Part shown: piece after piece, positions 28,941 to 36,945 of the stretch
How positions within the stretch are numbered: position 1 is the stretch's first letter
Layout: each line of letters starts with the position of its first letter
NCBI GenBank assembly: GCA_030528325.1
Contig: JAUMZD010000024.1
Location: 1-44,504 of the forward strand
DNA from: Lautropia sp.
Lineage (GTDB): Bacteria > Pseudomonadota > Gammaproteobacteria > Burkholderiales > Burkholderiaceae_E
Direction of reading: 5' to 3'
DNA: 44,504 nucleotides
Made by a program: the position numbers and the translations under genes
Notes under the pieces: model-generated
Database searches by the model: none
The model's input: only the letters and a program-made list of their open reading frames with translations
Told to the model about the DNA's origin: nothing

Positions 28941-29369
28941 TCAGCCGCGATTCAGGCGGCGCATCCGCTCGGCTGGGGTCACGATATCCGTGAGGCGGAT
29001 ACCGAAGCGGTCGTTCACGACGACCACTTCACCCTGGGCGATCAGGTAGCCGTTGATCAGCACGTCCATCGGTGCGCCGGCCTGTGCATCCAGCTCCACC
29101 ACCGACCCCTGTGCCAGCTGCAGCACATTCTTGATCGAGGTTCGGGTACGCCCGATCTCCACCGACAGCTGCACCGGAATGTCCAGAATGCGCTCGATGT
29201 CCTGGGCGCCGATATCAGCGCTCTGCTGCAGCTTTTCCATCACGTTCGGGATGCTCTGTGCGACATCCGGATCGACCGTGGCCGACCCGATGGCATTCAT
29301 ATCCGCGTCCGTCATCGTCTGCATGTCGATGTCCTGAGTGTCCTGACTCACAGTATTCTGTTCTGACAT
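28941..29369 (-). CDS. fliN: Flagellar motor switch protein FliN
   Basis: This 142-residue C-ring protein has an acidic N-terminal region followed by the SpoA domain (about 65-135): IERILDIPVQLSVEIGRT, then GSVVELD, GAPMDVLINGYLIAQGEVVVV and RFGIRLTDIV. It binds FliM and the FliH-FliI export complex. Length is normal. It lies three bases after fliM. Confidence 0.95.
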   Translation of the reverse strand: MSEQNTVSQDTQDIDMQTMTDADMNAIGSATVDPDVAQSIPNVMEKLQQSADIGAQDIERILDIPVQLSVEIGRTRTSIKNVLQLAQGSVVELDAQAGAPMDVLINGYLIAQGEVVVVNDRFGIRLTDIVTPAERMRRLNRG

Positions 29370-29372
29370 GAA

Positions 29373-30572
29373 TCAATCCTGATGGTGTTCGGTATAAGAA
29401 TGAACGGTATCGATACGAACGGCATAGCGTCCGTTGTGCTCGCCATAGCGACCGTTGAAGATCGGCACCTTGCCAATCTTCAGCGCGGCATCCGGGCCAG
29501 GCTCGATCTCGATCACATCACCCGTTCGCAGGTTCATCAGCTCGCCCAGCGTCAGCGTGGCTGTCGTCAGTTCAGCCACCAGCTCCACATTCGCCGGTTT
29601 GATCTCCTTCGACATCTGCCCCAGCCAGTTCCGGTCGGAGTGGGCTCCCTGCGTGTTCAGTGGCGAGCAGAGGATGTCCCGAACCGGCTCCACCACGGCG
29701 TAGGGGATGCAGACCTGGATCGAGCCCGACAGGTCATTGAAATGCAGCGTGAAGCGGGCGCTGATCACCATTTCGGTCGGAATGGCGATATTGGCAAACT
29801 GGGGTTGTGTCTCGGCGCGGCTGAACACCAGCTCGAAGGGATGAATGCCCTCCCAGGCTTTCGCATATTCTGCGCAGCACAGCTCGGTCACTTTCTTGAT
29901 CAGCCGCTGCTCGGTCATCGAGAATTCGCGGTTGTCCGCCTGACATGTGCGACGTCCGCTGCCACCGAACATCAGATCGACGATGGTGCTGACGAGCGTA
30001 CCGTCCAGAACCAGCAGGGCACTGCCCGACAGCGGGCGCGTCTGCATGATGTTGATCGCCGAAGGCACTTCGATGCCGCTGAGGAAATCGGCATATTTGC
30101 CCACCTGCGGGTCGGTGTGTTCGATCTCGGGATTGCGCTGCATGAAGCCGAACATGGCCAGGCCGAAGCTGCGGGCAAAACGCTCATGAATCAGCTCCAG
30201 TGCCGGCATTCGGGCCCGAACGATACGTTCCTGGCTGGCGAGGTCATAGGGCCGTGCCGATGCCTGGGTCAGCGTTCCGTCGATCGACAGCACCGAGGTG
30301 ATGGCTGGCTGATCCCGCCCATCGAGACTGGCAGTGTCAGCGGCAGCACCACTTCCACCATCGGAGCGGGCAGCGCTGTCCAGCCTGCCAGGGGCTGCCA
30401 TGCTGTCGTCCGCCGCGGATTCCGCGTCGGAAGGCGCCGTCATGCCGGCGTCGTCATCCGTCTCGGGGGCAGCCGCGTCCGGGGCTGCCTCACCGGAAGA
30501 GGTCGCAGGGCTGCCCTCGGTTTCATCGAGCAGCGCGTCGATTTCATCCTGTGACAGGTACTGCTCACTCAT
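29373..30572 (-). CDS. fliM: Flagellar motor switch protein FliM
   Basis: This 399-residue C-ring protein starts with the CheY-P-binding motif LSQDEIDALLDE (residues 6-17). A CheC-like middle domain follows, starting at RPYD (about 107), and a C-terminal SpoA domain that joins FliN. The linker between the CheY-binding peptide and the core is about 70 residues longer than in E. coli FliM (334 residues). It is rich in Asp, Ala and Ser. The gene starts two bases after fliL. Confidence 0.95.
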   Translation of the reverse strand: MSEQYLSQDEIDALLDETEGSPATSSGEAAPDAAAPETDDDAGMTAPSDAESAADDSMAAPGRLDSAARSDGGSGAAADTASLDGRDQPAITSVLSIDGTLTQASARPYDLASQERIVRARMPALELIHERFARSFGLAMFGFMQRNPEIEHTDPQVGKYADFLSGIEVPSAINIMQTRPLSGSALLVLDGTLVSTIVDLMFGGSGRRTCQADNREFSMTEQRLIKKVTELCCAEYAKAWEGIHPFELVFSRAETQPQFANIAIPTEMVISARFTLHFNDLSGSIQVCIPYAVVEPVRDILCSPLNTQGAHSDRNWLGQMSKEIKPANVELVAELTTATLTLGELMNLRTGDVIEIEPGPDAALKIGKVPIFNGRYGEHNGRYAVRIDTVHSYTEHHQD

Positions 30573-30574
30573 GC

Positions 30575-31123
30575 TTACTGTACCAATAGCTGATTGAAAT
30601 GAACGGCCAGCACCGGGTTCGGACGCACGATCTGTGCGGTACGCACACGGGTGCCGCGACCGCTTTCTTCCTGGGCCTTGCCCTCATCCTGCACCCAGCC
30701 GAGCACCTTGGCCGTGTGGGCGGAAATCTCGCGGGCCAGGGCTTCCTTGCCGGTGCGGCTCAGCATCTGCTTCGACTCCTGCGAAGAGAGCAGCAGCAGC
30801 AGGTCGTTGCGAACGGCAGGCATGTATTTCTTCAGCTCATCGACCACATGCTGGTTCAGCACCTCCAGCACGATCGTCAGCTGCGCCATGCGCTCGCCGC
30901 CCGGATCAGCCAGATTCACGGTGAACGGATCGAGATTGACGAACATCGGTTCGGCTGCCGGCAGATAACGCTTCTGCTGTTCGGCATTCGGGTCTGCCGG
31001 TGGCTTCAGGAAGAACCAGCCGGCACCACCACCACCTGCCAGCACCACGGCCAGGATGCCGATCAGCAGGCCCTTTCCTTTCTTCTTGCCGCCATCGGCC
31101 TGGTTGTCAGTGTTATCAGCCAT
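30575..31123 (-). CDS. fliL: Flagellar basal-body-associated protein FliL
   Basis: This 182-residue protein has a single N-terminal transmembrane helix (GLLIGILAVVLAGGGGAGWFF, about 16-36) and a periplasmic domain containing EPMFVNLDPFTVNLAD and the C-terminal PVLAVHFNQLLVQ. FliL rings surround stators and raise torque. A 160-bp gap with a GC-rich hairpin separates it from fliK. Confidence 0.95.
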   Translation of the reverse strand: MADNTDNQADGGKKKGKGLLIGILAVVLAGGGGAGWFFLKPPADPNAEQQKRYLPAAEPMFVNLDPFTVNLADPGGERMAQLTIVLEVLNQHVVDELKKYMPAVRNDLLLLLSSQESKQMLSRTGKEALAREISAHTAKVLGWVQDEGKAQEESGRGTRVRTAQIVRPNPVLAVHFNQLLVQ

Positions 31124-31240
31124 AACTCGGGGGAGTGGAAACAGAGTGAGACAGCAGTCATTCTCTCCCCCCGGCGGGCTTCATGGTCGATGAAGAAGTG
31201 AGGACTTTGGCCCGTATTTCGGGTCTGCCGATGAACGGCG

Positions 31241-31262
31241 CGGGCCGCGTGAAAGCGGCCCG
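31241..31262. terminator. GC-rich hairpin between fliK and fliL
   Basis: CGGGCCGC (31241-31248) and GCGGCCCG (31255-31262) flank a 6-base loop in the 160-bp gap after fliK. No T-run follows on the minus strand, so it is more likely a partial terminator or mRNA processing/stability element within the operon. Confidence 0.4.
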
Positions 31263-31283
31263 GTGTCCTGGTAGAAGGGTGTG

Positions 31284-33089
31284 TCAGGCAAAGAGATCCA
31301 CGCGGCCGTTTCCTGTGGTCATCTGGCCGCGAGCAGAGCCGCCAGTCCTGCCCGAATCCGCCACTGATCCGCTGCCCCCTGCTGCGTTGCCGCGGCCTGT
31401 GCTGCGACCGCTGGTGCTGTCACTGCCGGGGTGTCCTGTGCCGTTGCCCTGACCAAAGGCGGTGCCGTTCTGTTGCAGGTTTGACGACAGATCCTGGCCT
31501 GCCTGACGGTTCTGCGCAAAAGCCGGGTTCTGGCCATTGTCCATCCGGTACTCGGCCAGCCGGATACCCTGTTCAGAGAGCAGCTGTCGCAAGGTCGACA
31601 TCGATGCCTCGATGGCGGCACGGGTCGAGGCGTGGGTTGCAGAAATGTCCAGTTGGGCGTCGTCCGCCGACAGCGACACGCGGATGCGGATCGGCCCCAG
31701 CTCGGCAGGCGTCAGCCGGATTTCGGCCCGATCCTGTCCCTGAACCATCAGGCCGGCCACCTGTTTGGCAAACTGTTCCCTGAAGGCTTCTGTCTGGATG
31801 CCGGCGTCGATCCGGCTGCCGAGCAGCGGGCTGCCGTCCGCGCGGGTGGGGGAGTGCCCGGTCTGAACCGGCAGTGCCACACCCACGGGCGTCGCGCCCG
31901 CACGTCCTGCACCCGCGTTCATGTCGAGATTGAAAGCTTCACTGCTGACGGCAGGGGCGGCCTGCGCCACGGAGGTCTGTGCCGTCGCCATGGCGGTTCC
32001 TGCCTGCAGGACGGTCGCGTTCGAAGCAGGTTTCGCCGCGGCCGACTGCGTCATTGCCATCAGGGAAGGGGTGCGCTGATCCTTGCTGCCTTGCCGGGGC
32101 TGACCGCTGGACGAATCCATGTCGGCGGCCGTGCCGGACAAGGCCTGAAGCATCTCGCCCTCGCTCTGGAGGCCCGATACGTTCGTGGTGGCCGACGACG
32201 GGTCGGCTGTCCGGGATGTGGCGGCCTGAACCATCTGTGCCGTGCTCCCGGAGGCCCGGTTGAGCATGTCGGCCGGTGTCTGGCCTTCCATCAGGAGCGT
32301 CTCGCCCGGAACCTGATCGGTGTCGACGGCAGGCACTTCCGCGACCGTCTGGGCCTGCTGAGGCGCGCTTCCCGGCACACGCTGCCGGGTGTTCTGCGAC
32401 TCGATGTAGGCCAGTGCGTCCGCCACCGCCTGTGGCAGGTCGGATGTGCCGGGTTCGGCCGGGGTGTCGGGCGTGAGCTGTTGATCCCCCTGCCGGGTCG
32501 ACGGGGCCGCAGGTGTGGTCTTTGGGGCGGCGCTGGTGTCGCTGCCGGCAGAAACCCGAGTCTGGGCCGTACCGGCCCGCTCATGTCCCTGTGCCACCGG
32601 ACTGGTCTGTCGGGCATCCTGCGGGGCCGGGTTCACGGATGAACCCGTGCTTTCGCCGCCCTGATCCGTCATCTTCTGCGTCGAGGCGCTCGCGGTTGCG
32701 GCAGGTTCCGGCCTGCTGGCCGCGTCAGCGTGCCCGGCCATCCGTGAAAGCTTGCGGCCCGGTGCCGCTTCGCGGACAGGCGCCGCTGGGGGGCGTTCAT
32801 TCAGGCTGGTGCTGCGTGGCGTTTCCGGCGTGAGAGCATGGAACTGATCCTGCTCCCGGGGTTTCTGCTGGCGGCGTGCCTGTGCGATGCGGCTCTGTTC
32901 GTCCCGCAGGGCCAGCGCCTTCTTCGACATTTCCTCGAAGGCGCCCGGCTTGATGTCGGCGAACAGTGCCTGGAACGACAGCTGGGGCAGGGCGTTGCCC
33001 TGACCGGTTCTGGCGCGCAAGGCGAACCGCGACGGCAAGGAATGCGCCGGTACGGCCTGTGACGAATTCAGGTGTGTGCCCGTCTTCAT
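31284..33089 (-). CDS. fliK: Flagellar hook-length control protein FliK
   Basis: This 601-residue protein is the hook-length ruler and export-specificity switch. Most of it (about 60-440) is low-complexity, rich in Ala, Gln, Ser, Thr and Pro, as usual for FliK. The conserved C-terminal hook-length domain (about 450-530) contains AEIRLTPAELGPIRIRVSL and the following segment to RLAEYRMDNGQ. A Gly/Ser/Asn-rich tail follows. Its start overlaps the fliJ stop as ATGA. Confidence 0.92.
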   Translation of the reverse strand: MKTGTHLNSSQAVPAHSLPSRFALRARTGQGNALPQLSFQALFADIKPGAFEEMSKKALALRDEQSRIAQARRQQKPREQDQFHALTPETPRSTSLNERPPAAPVREAAPGRKLSRMAGHADAASRPEPAATASASTQKMTDQGGESTGSSVNPAPQDARQTSPVAQGHERAGTAQTRVSAGSDTSAAPKTTPAAPSTRQGDQQLTPDTPAEPGTSDLPQAVADALAYIESQNTRQRVPGSAPQQAQTVAEVPAVDTDQVPGETLLMEGQTPADMLNRASGSTAQMVQAATSRTADPSSATTNVSGLQSEGEMLQALSGTAADMDSSSGQPRQGSKDQRTPSLMAMTQSAAAKPASNATVLQAGTAMATAQTSVAQAAPAVSSEAFNLDMNAGAGRAGATPVGVALPVQTGHSPTRADGSPLLGSRIDAGIQTEAFREQFAKQVAGLMVQGQDRAEIRLTPAELGPIRIRVSLSADDAQLDISATHASTRAAIEASMSTLRQLLSEQGIRLAEYRMDNGQNPAFAQNRQAGQDLSSNLQQNGTAFGQGNGTGHPGSDSTSGRSTGRGNAAGGSGSVADSGRTGGSARGQMTTGNGRVDLFA

Positions 33090-33574
33090 GATCTGATCCC
33101 TTCGTGATTCTCGTGAGGGTGTGAAACCGGGGCGGCTGCCCTGGTTCGTTGAAGATGTCTGATGGCAGCCTGTTCGTCCGTTTCCAGACGCGCCTGTCGG
33201 GCTGCACGCTGTTCCAGGCGACGTGCTCGCTGCCGCACGATCATTTCCACGGCCTTCAGCTTCCTCTGGCAGCCGAGCAGGGCGCTGCGCAGGTGCTCCA
33301 CCCGCATCTCGGCCTGATTCACCAGGTTACGCTGCTGCTCGATGGCCTGTTCGATCGTGCCGGCAAAGTGTGACTCCATGCAGAGGGCCGATACCCGGCG
33401 GCTACTTTCGCCCGAAAGTCGGCGACGCTGCTGTTGTTCCAGACGATAATTTTCCAGCGTGCCGAGCGTCTGCCGGTGGGCGCTCAAACGCTGTCGGGCA
33501 TCGAGCAGCGATGCGGCGGCCTCATCGCGAAGGCGCTGGTAATTTTCGATGGCCAGTTCCAGTGCCGGTTTCAT
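33086..33574 (-). CDS. fliJ: Flagellar export chaperone FliJ
   Basis: This 162-residue, strongly coiled-coil, basic protein is FliJ, the central stalk of the FliI ATPase ring and chaperone escort factor. The motif-poor sequence is recognised by its Arg/Gln-rich heptads, its length and its place between fliI and fliK. Its start overlaps the fliI stop as ATGA. Confidence 0.88.
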   Translation of the reverse strand: MKPALELAIENYQRLRDEAAASLLDARQRLSAHRQTLGTLENYRLEQQQRRRLSGESSRRVSALCMESHFAGTIEQAIEQQRNLVNQAEMRVEHLRSALLGCQRKLKAVEMIVRQRARRLEQRAARQARLETDEQAAIRHLQRTRAAAPVSHPHENHEGIRS

Positions 33575-34995
33575 GATGAGACCATATCATCAGGTAACGT
33601 ATCATCAGACAGGATGGCGTTCATTCTCTCCACCACGTCCGGCAGGGTCGTCGGATCACCCACGTCCTGGCACAGGAAGCCCTCGATCTCGGGCAGCAGT
33701 TCGATGGCCCGGTCGATCTTCGGATCCGAGCCTGGCGAGTACGCACCGATCGTGATCAGTTCGCGGCTTCGCTGATAGGCTGACCACATCGCCTTCATCT
33801 GGCGGGCCAGTTTCTGGTGTGACATCGGCGTCACGGCTGACATCACGCGCGAGATGGATTGTTCGATGTCGATGGCAGGGTAGTGCCCGGCATCGGCCAG
33901 TGCGCGTGTCAGCACGATGTGCCCGTCCAGAAAGGAACGGGACGAATCCGCCACCGGATCGTTCTGGTCATCGCCTTCGGCCAGCACGGTGTAGAAGGCG
34001 GTGATCGAGCCGACACCGTTGGCGCCCATGCCGGTACGCTCCAGCAGCGCCGGCAGTCTCGCAAAAACGGAAGGCGGGTAACCCTTCGTGGCCGGTGATT
34101 CGCCGATCGACAGGGCAATTTCCCGGGCTGCCATCGCATATCGCGTCAGCGAGTCCATCAGCAGCAGCACATGAAGCCCCTGATCCCGGAAATGTTCGGC
34201 AATGGCCGTGGCATAGCTCGCACCCTGCATCCGTGAAATGGGAGGCGTGTCGGATGGTGCAGCCACCACGACCGTCCGGCTCCGGTCGGCATCGCCCAGG
34301 ATGTCCTCCAGGAATTCCTTGATCTCCCGTCCCCGCTCGCCGATCAGGCCCACCACGATCACGTCGGCATTCGTGTATCGGGCCATCATGCCCAGCAACA
34401 CACTTTTGCCGAGCCCCGCGCCGGCGAACAGACCGATGCGCTGGCCCCGACCGATGGTCAGCAGCCCGTTGATGGCACGAACACCCGTATCCAGCGGCGT
34501 GCGGATCGGCTCCCGTGCCATGGCATTGATCGGTCGGCCATGGATGGGACGGCGTGCCACATCCTTCAGGGGCCCCAGCCCATCCATCGGCACGCCGTTG
34601 GCATCCAGCACCCGGCCCAGCAGACCCTTTCCCATCGGCAGATGTCGTGTCTGGTCACCGGCACGCCGCCAGGGATGGCTGTGTACCGACAGGGTAGGGG
34701 GTCGTACGGCAGGCTCCAGCGGGCAGACCCGTGTATCGGGCGATAGTCCGCTGGTGTCGGCCGATGGCATCAGATAGCTGTGGCCATGGGCGAAACCGAC
34801 CACTTCGGCCTCGACCGGTTCACCATGGGGCTGTTTCAGCAGGCACAACGAACCGATGGGCAGCCGGAGCCCGGCGGCCTCCACCAGCATGCCGGAGACT
34901 TTCACCAGCCGGCCTTCGGTGGCCACCGGGTGAAGGTGCCCGGCCAGCAGATGGGCGTTGTCGATGAAGCCTTCCAGCTGTTGCGCGAAACTCAT
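33571..34995 (-). CDS. fliI: Flagellum-specific ATPase FliI
   Basis: This 474-residue ATPase powers export of flagellar proteins. Walker A is GAGLGKS (192-198). DVIVVGLIGERGREIKEF follows, then HVLLLMDSLTRYAMAAREIALS with the Walker B aspartate, and further on GSITAFYTVLAEGDDQNDP. All are F1-like family hallmarks. Its start overlaps the fliH stop as ATGA, which suggests coupled production of the FliH2-FliI complex. Confidence 0.96.
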   Translation of the reverse strand: MSFAQQLEGFIDNAHLLAGHLHPVATEGRLVKVSGMLVEAAGLRLPIGSLCLLKQPHGEPVEAEVVGFAHGHSYLMPSADTSGLSPDTRVCPLEPAVRPPTLSVHSHPWRRAGDQTRHLPMGKGLLGRVLDANGVPMDGLGPLKDVARRPIHGRPINAMAREPIRTPLDTGVRAINGLLTIGRGQRIGLFAGAGLGKSVLLGMMARYTNADVIVVGLIGERGREIKEFLEDILGDADRSRTVVVAAPSDTPPISRMQGASYATAIAEHFRDQGLHVLLLMDSLTRYAMAAREIALSIGESPATKGYPPSVFARLPALLERTGMGANGVGSITAFYTVLAEGDDQNDPVADSSRSFLDGHIVLTRALADAGHYPAIDIEQSISRVMSAVTPMSHQKLARQMKAMWSAYQRSRELITIGAYSPGSDPKIDRAIELLPEIEGFLCQDVGDPTTLPDVVERMNAILSDDTLPDDMVSS

Positions 34996-35954
34996 GGCCG
35001 TCCGTCGTTCGTGTCCCGGGTTTGCGCGCCGGTGGCCCGGCTGATGGCGGCATCATCCGCATCCGCATTCACATCCGTATCCGCGTCCGCGTCATGGTGT
35101 CGTGCCGTGTCGCCGTCCTGCGCAGTCGCTGCTGCCTGTTCCGGTGCCGGCGAGGCTGCACGGGACAGCGGGGTGGCGGGGGAGGCGGTACGCGTCTGCG
35201 CCGCCATGCTGGCGTACTCGGCCGTGGCAGAAGGGGCGGACAGCATGTTCCTGCCCGGCACCGGTGCTGGCGTGTCCAGGTGGCGATCGACGCCCATGCC
35301 GGCATAGGCCCGCTGGATGCGGGTTTCCAGCGTGGCATCCACGCGCATCGCGCCGGTCTCCAGACGGCATCCGCCGCGCGACAGCCCGGCCACACCCAGC
35401 ACCCGGATCGACATTTCCGGGTGATGCAGCTTCATCCAGTCGGCCACCAGCGCCACATCGTCGGGATGAACCGACAGTTCCATCGAGCGATACTGCCCAC
35501 CCAGCTGTTCGAGGCTGTCCGACAGCACCGCCGTGATGCCCTCCGGCATGAGCGAGAGCTGCTGGCAGGCAATCTGCTCGCCGAAACGCAGGGCAAGTGC
35601 CATGACCCGGGCGGCCAGATCCTCCTTCAGCGCATCCAGCCCCTGCCCGAAGTCATGAAGCAGGGCGTCGACATGCGCTTGTGCGGCCATGCCCAGGCGA
35701 TCCTGTTCCGCCTGATGCTCGGCGCGTGTGGCCGACACCCCGGCTTCGTGGCCCGCCTGCCAGGCGGCTTCCACCTGCCGGTGCAGTTCCCGTTCGGCCG
35801 CTTCCTGGGCAGCGCGGCGCTCCCGCTCGGCCACCTCGGCCGGATCCGGGCCGTTGAAGGAGGGAACCGAAGCCGGTTGCCAGGCGTCCTGCCGGCTGAT
35901 GCGGGCCGGGCGGCTCTGGGCCTGTTTCGGGGCCAGTGGGTCAGACCATGGCAT
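34992..35954 (-). CDS. fliH: Flagellar assembly protein FliH, with long acidic C-terminal tail
   Basis: This 320-residue protein is the regulator that tethers FliI to the C ring. It has an Ala/Glu-rich coiled-coil first part (about 35-90, AERERRAAQEAAERELHRQV) and the FliH domain to about residue 225 (DALKEDLAARVMALALRFGEQI, and the SRGGCRLETGAMRVDATLETR segment). After the domain there are about 93 extra residues rich in Ala, Asp and Thr, including Asp-Ala repeats; typical FliH has about 230 residues. I choose the ATG at 35954 because GGGAGG lies just upstream. It overlaps the end of fliG by 14 bases. Confidence 0.92.
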   Translation of the reverse strand: MPWSDPLAPKQAQSRPARISRQDAWQPASVPSFNGPDPAEVAERERRAAQEAAERELHRQVEAAWQAGHEAGVSATRAEHQAEQDRLGMAAQAHVDALLHDFGQGLDALKEDLAARVMALALRFGEQIACQQLSLMPEGITAVLSDSLEQLGGQYRSMELSVHPDDVALVADWMKLHHPEMSIRVLGVAGLSRGGCRLETGAMRVDATLETRIQRAYAGMGVDRHLDTPAPVPGRNMLSAPSATAEYASMAAQTRTASPATPLSRAASPAPEQAAATAQDGDTARHHDADADTDVNADADDAAISRATGAQTRDTNDGRP

Positions 35955-36945
35955 CGCCGCCTCCCGTGCTGACGGCAATCGTGCCTTCCTCGGCCAGGCG
36001 TCGGACGGTCTTCAGGATTTCCTTCTGCTGGGCTTCCACTTCCGACAGCCGAACCGGCCCACGCATTTCCAGATCCTCGCGCAGGGCTTCGGCTGCCCGT
36101 GAACTCATGTTCTTGAAAATCTTGTCCCGCAGGCCCGGCTCCGCGCCTTTCAGGGCCACGACGAGCTGGTCACTCTGGATCTCGCGAAGCACCGTCTGCA
36201 TCGCGCGGTTGTCCAGGTTGATCAGGTCATCGAAGGTGAACATCTGATCCTCGATCTCCTGCGCCAGATCCGGGTTTTCGGACCGCAGCGATTCCAGCAG
36301 CGGCACCTCCTCGCCACCGCCCAGGAAATTCAGGATTTCGGCGGCGGCCTTGCTGCCGCCCAGACGGGTGCGCTTGATGCGGTCGCCGCCGGTCAGCACG
36401 CGCGAGAGGGCTTCATTCAGCTCCTTCAGGGCGCTGGGCTGGATGCTATCCAGTGTGGCCACGCGCAGCATCACGTCGGCACGAAGGTCGGCGCTGAGCT
36501 GTTGCAGGATGCCGGAAGCATGATCGCGTTCCAGATGCACCAGGATCGACGCAATGATCTGTGGATGTTCATGTCGGATCAGCTCGGCCACCGAGGCCGC
36601 GTCCATCCAGCGCAGGCTTTCGATGCCGGACACGTCACTGCCCTGAAGGATGCGTTCGATCAGCATGCCGCCCTTGACATCCCCCAGTGCACGACGCAGC
36701 ACATCGCGCACGTAGGCGTTCGGGTCGTGCACCAGCGTGCTCTGTTGTGAGGCCTGCTGATGGAATTTCTCCAGCACGGCGTTGATGTGATCCTTGGTCG
36801 TGTACTGCGTGCGGGCCATCACCTCGCCCAGCCCCTGCACCTCCTTCGGTGTCAGGTGCTTGAACACTTCGGCTGCCGTTTCCTCGCCCAGGGCAAGCAA
36901 CAGCACGGCGGCATCTCGGGTGCCGGCTTCATCAAAACCACTCAT
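35941..36945 (-). CDS. fliG: Flagellar motor switch protein FliG
   Basis: This 334-residue C-ring protein has the N-terminal FliF-binding domain, a middle domain with RHEHPQIIASILVHLE (EHPQ motif, about 125-140) and a C-terminal torque domain (from about 230, FDDLINLDNRAMQTVLREI) carrying the charged residues that meet MotA. Length is normal. Its start overlaps the fliF stop as ATGA. Confidence 0.96.
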   Translation of the reverse strand: MSGFDEAGTRDAAVLLLALGEETAAEVFKHLTPKEVQGLGEVMARTQYTTKDHINAVLEKFHQQASQQSTLVHDPNAYVRDVLRRALGDVKGGMLIERILQGSDVSGIESLRWMDAASVAELIRHEHPQIIASILVHLERDHASGILQQLSADLRADVMLRVATLDSIQPSALKELNEALSRVLTGGDRIKRTRLGGSKAAAEILNFLGGGEEVPLLESLRSENPDLAQEIEDQMFTFDDLINLDNRAMQTVLREIQSDQLVVALKGAEPGLRDKIFKNMSSRAAEALREDLEMRGPVRLSEVEAQQKEILKTVRRLAEEGTIAVSTGGGDAMV

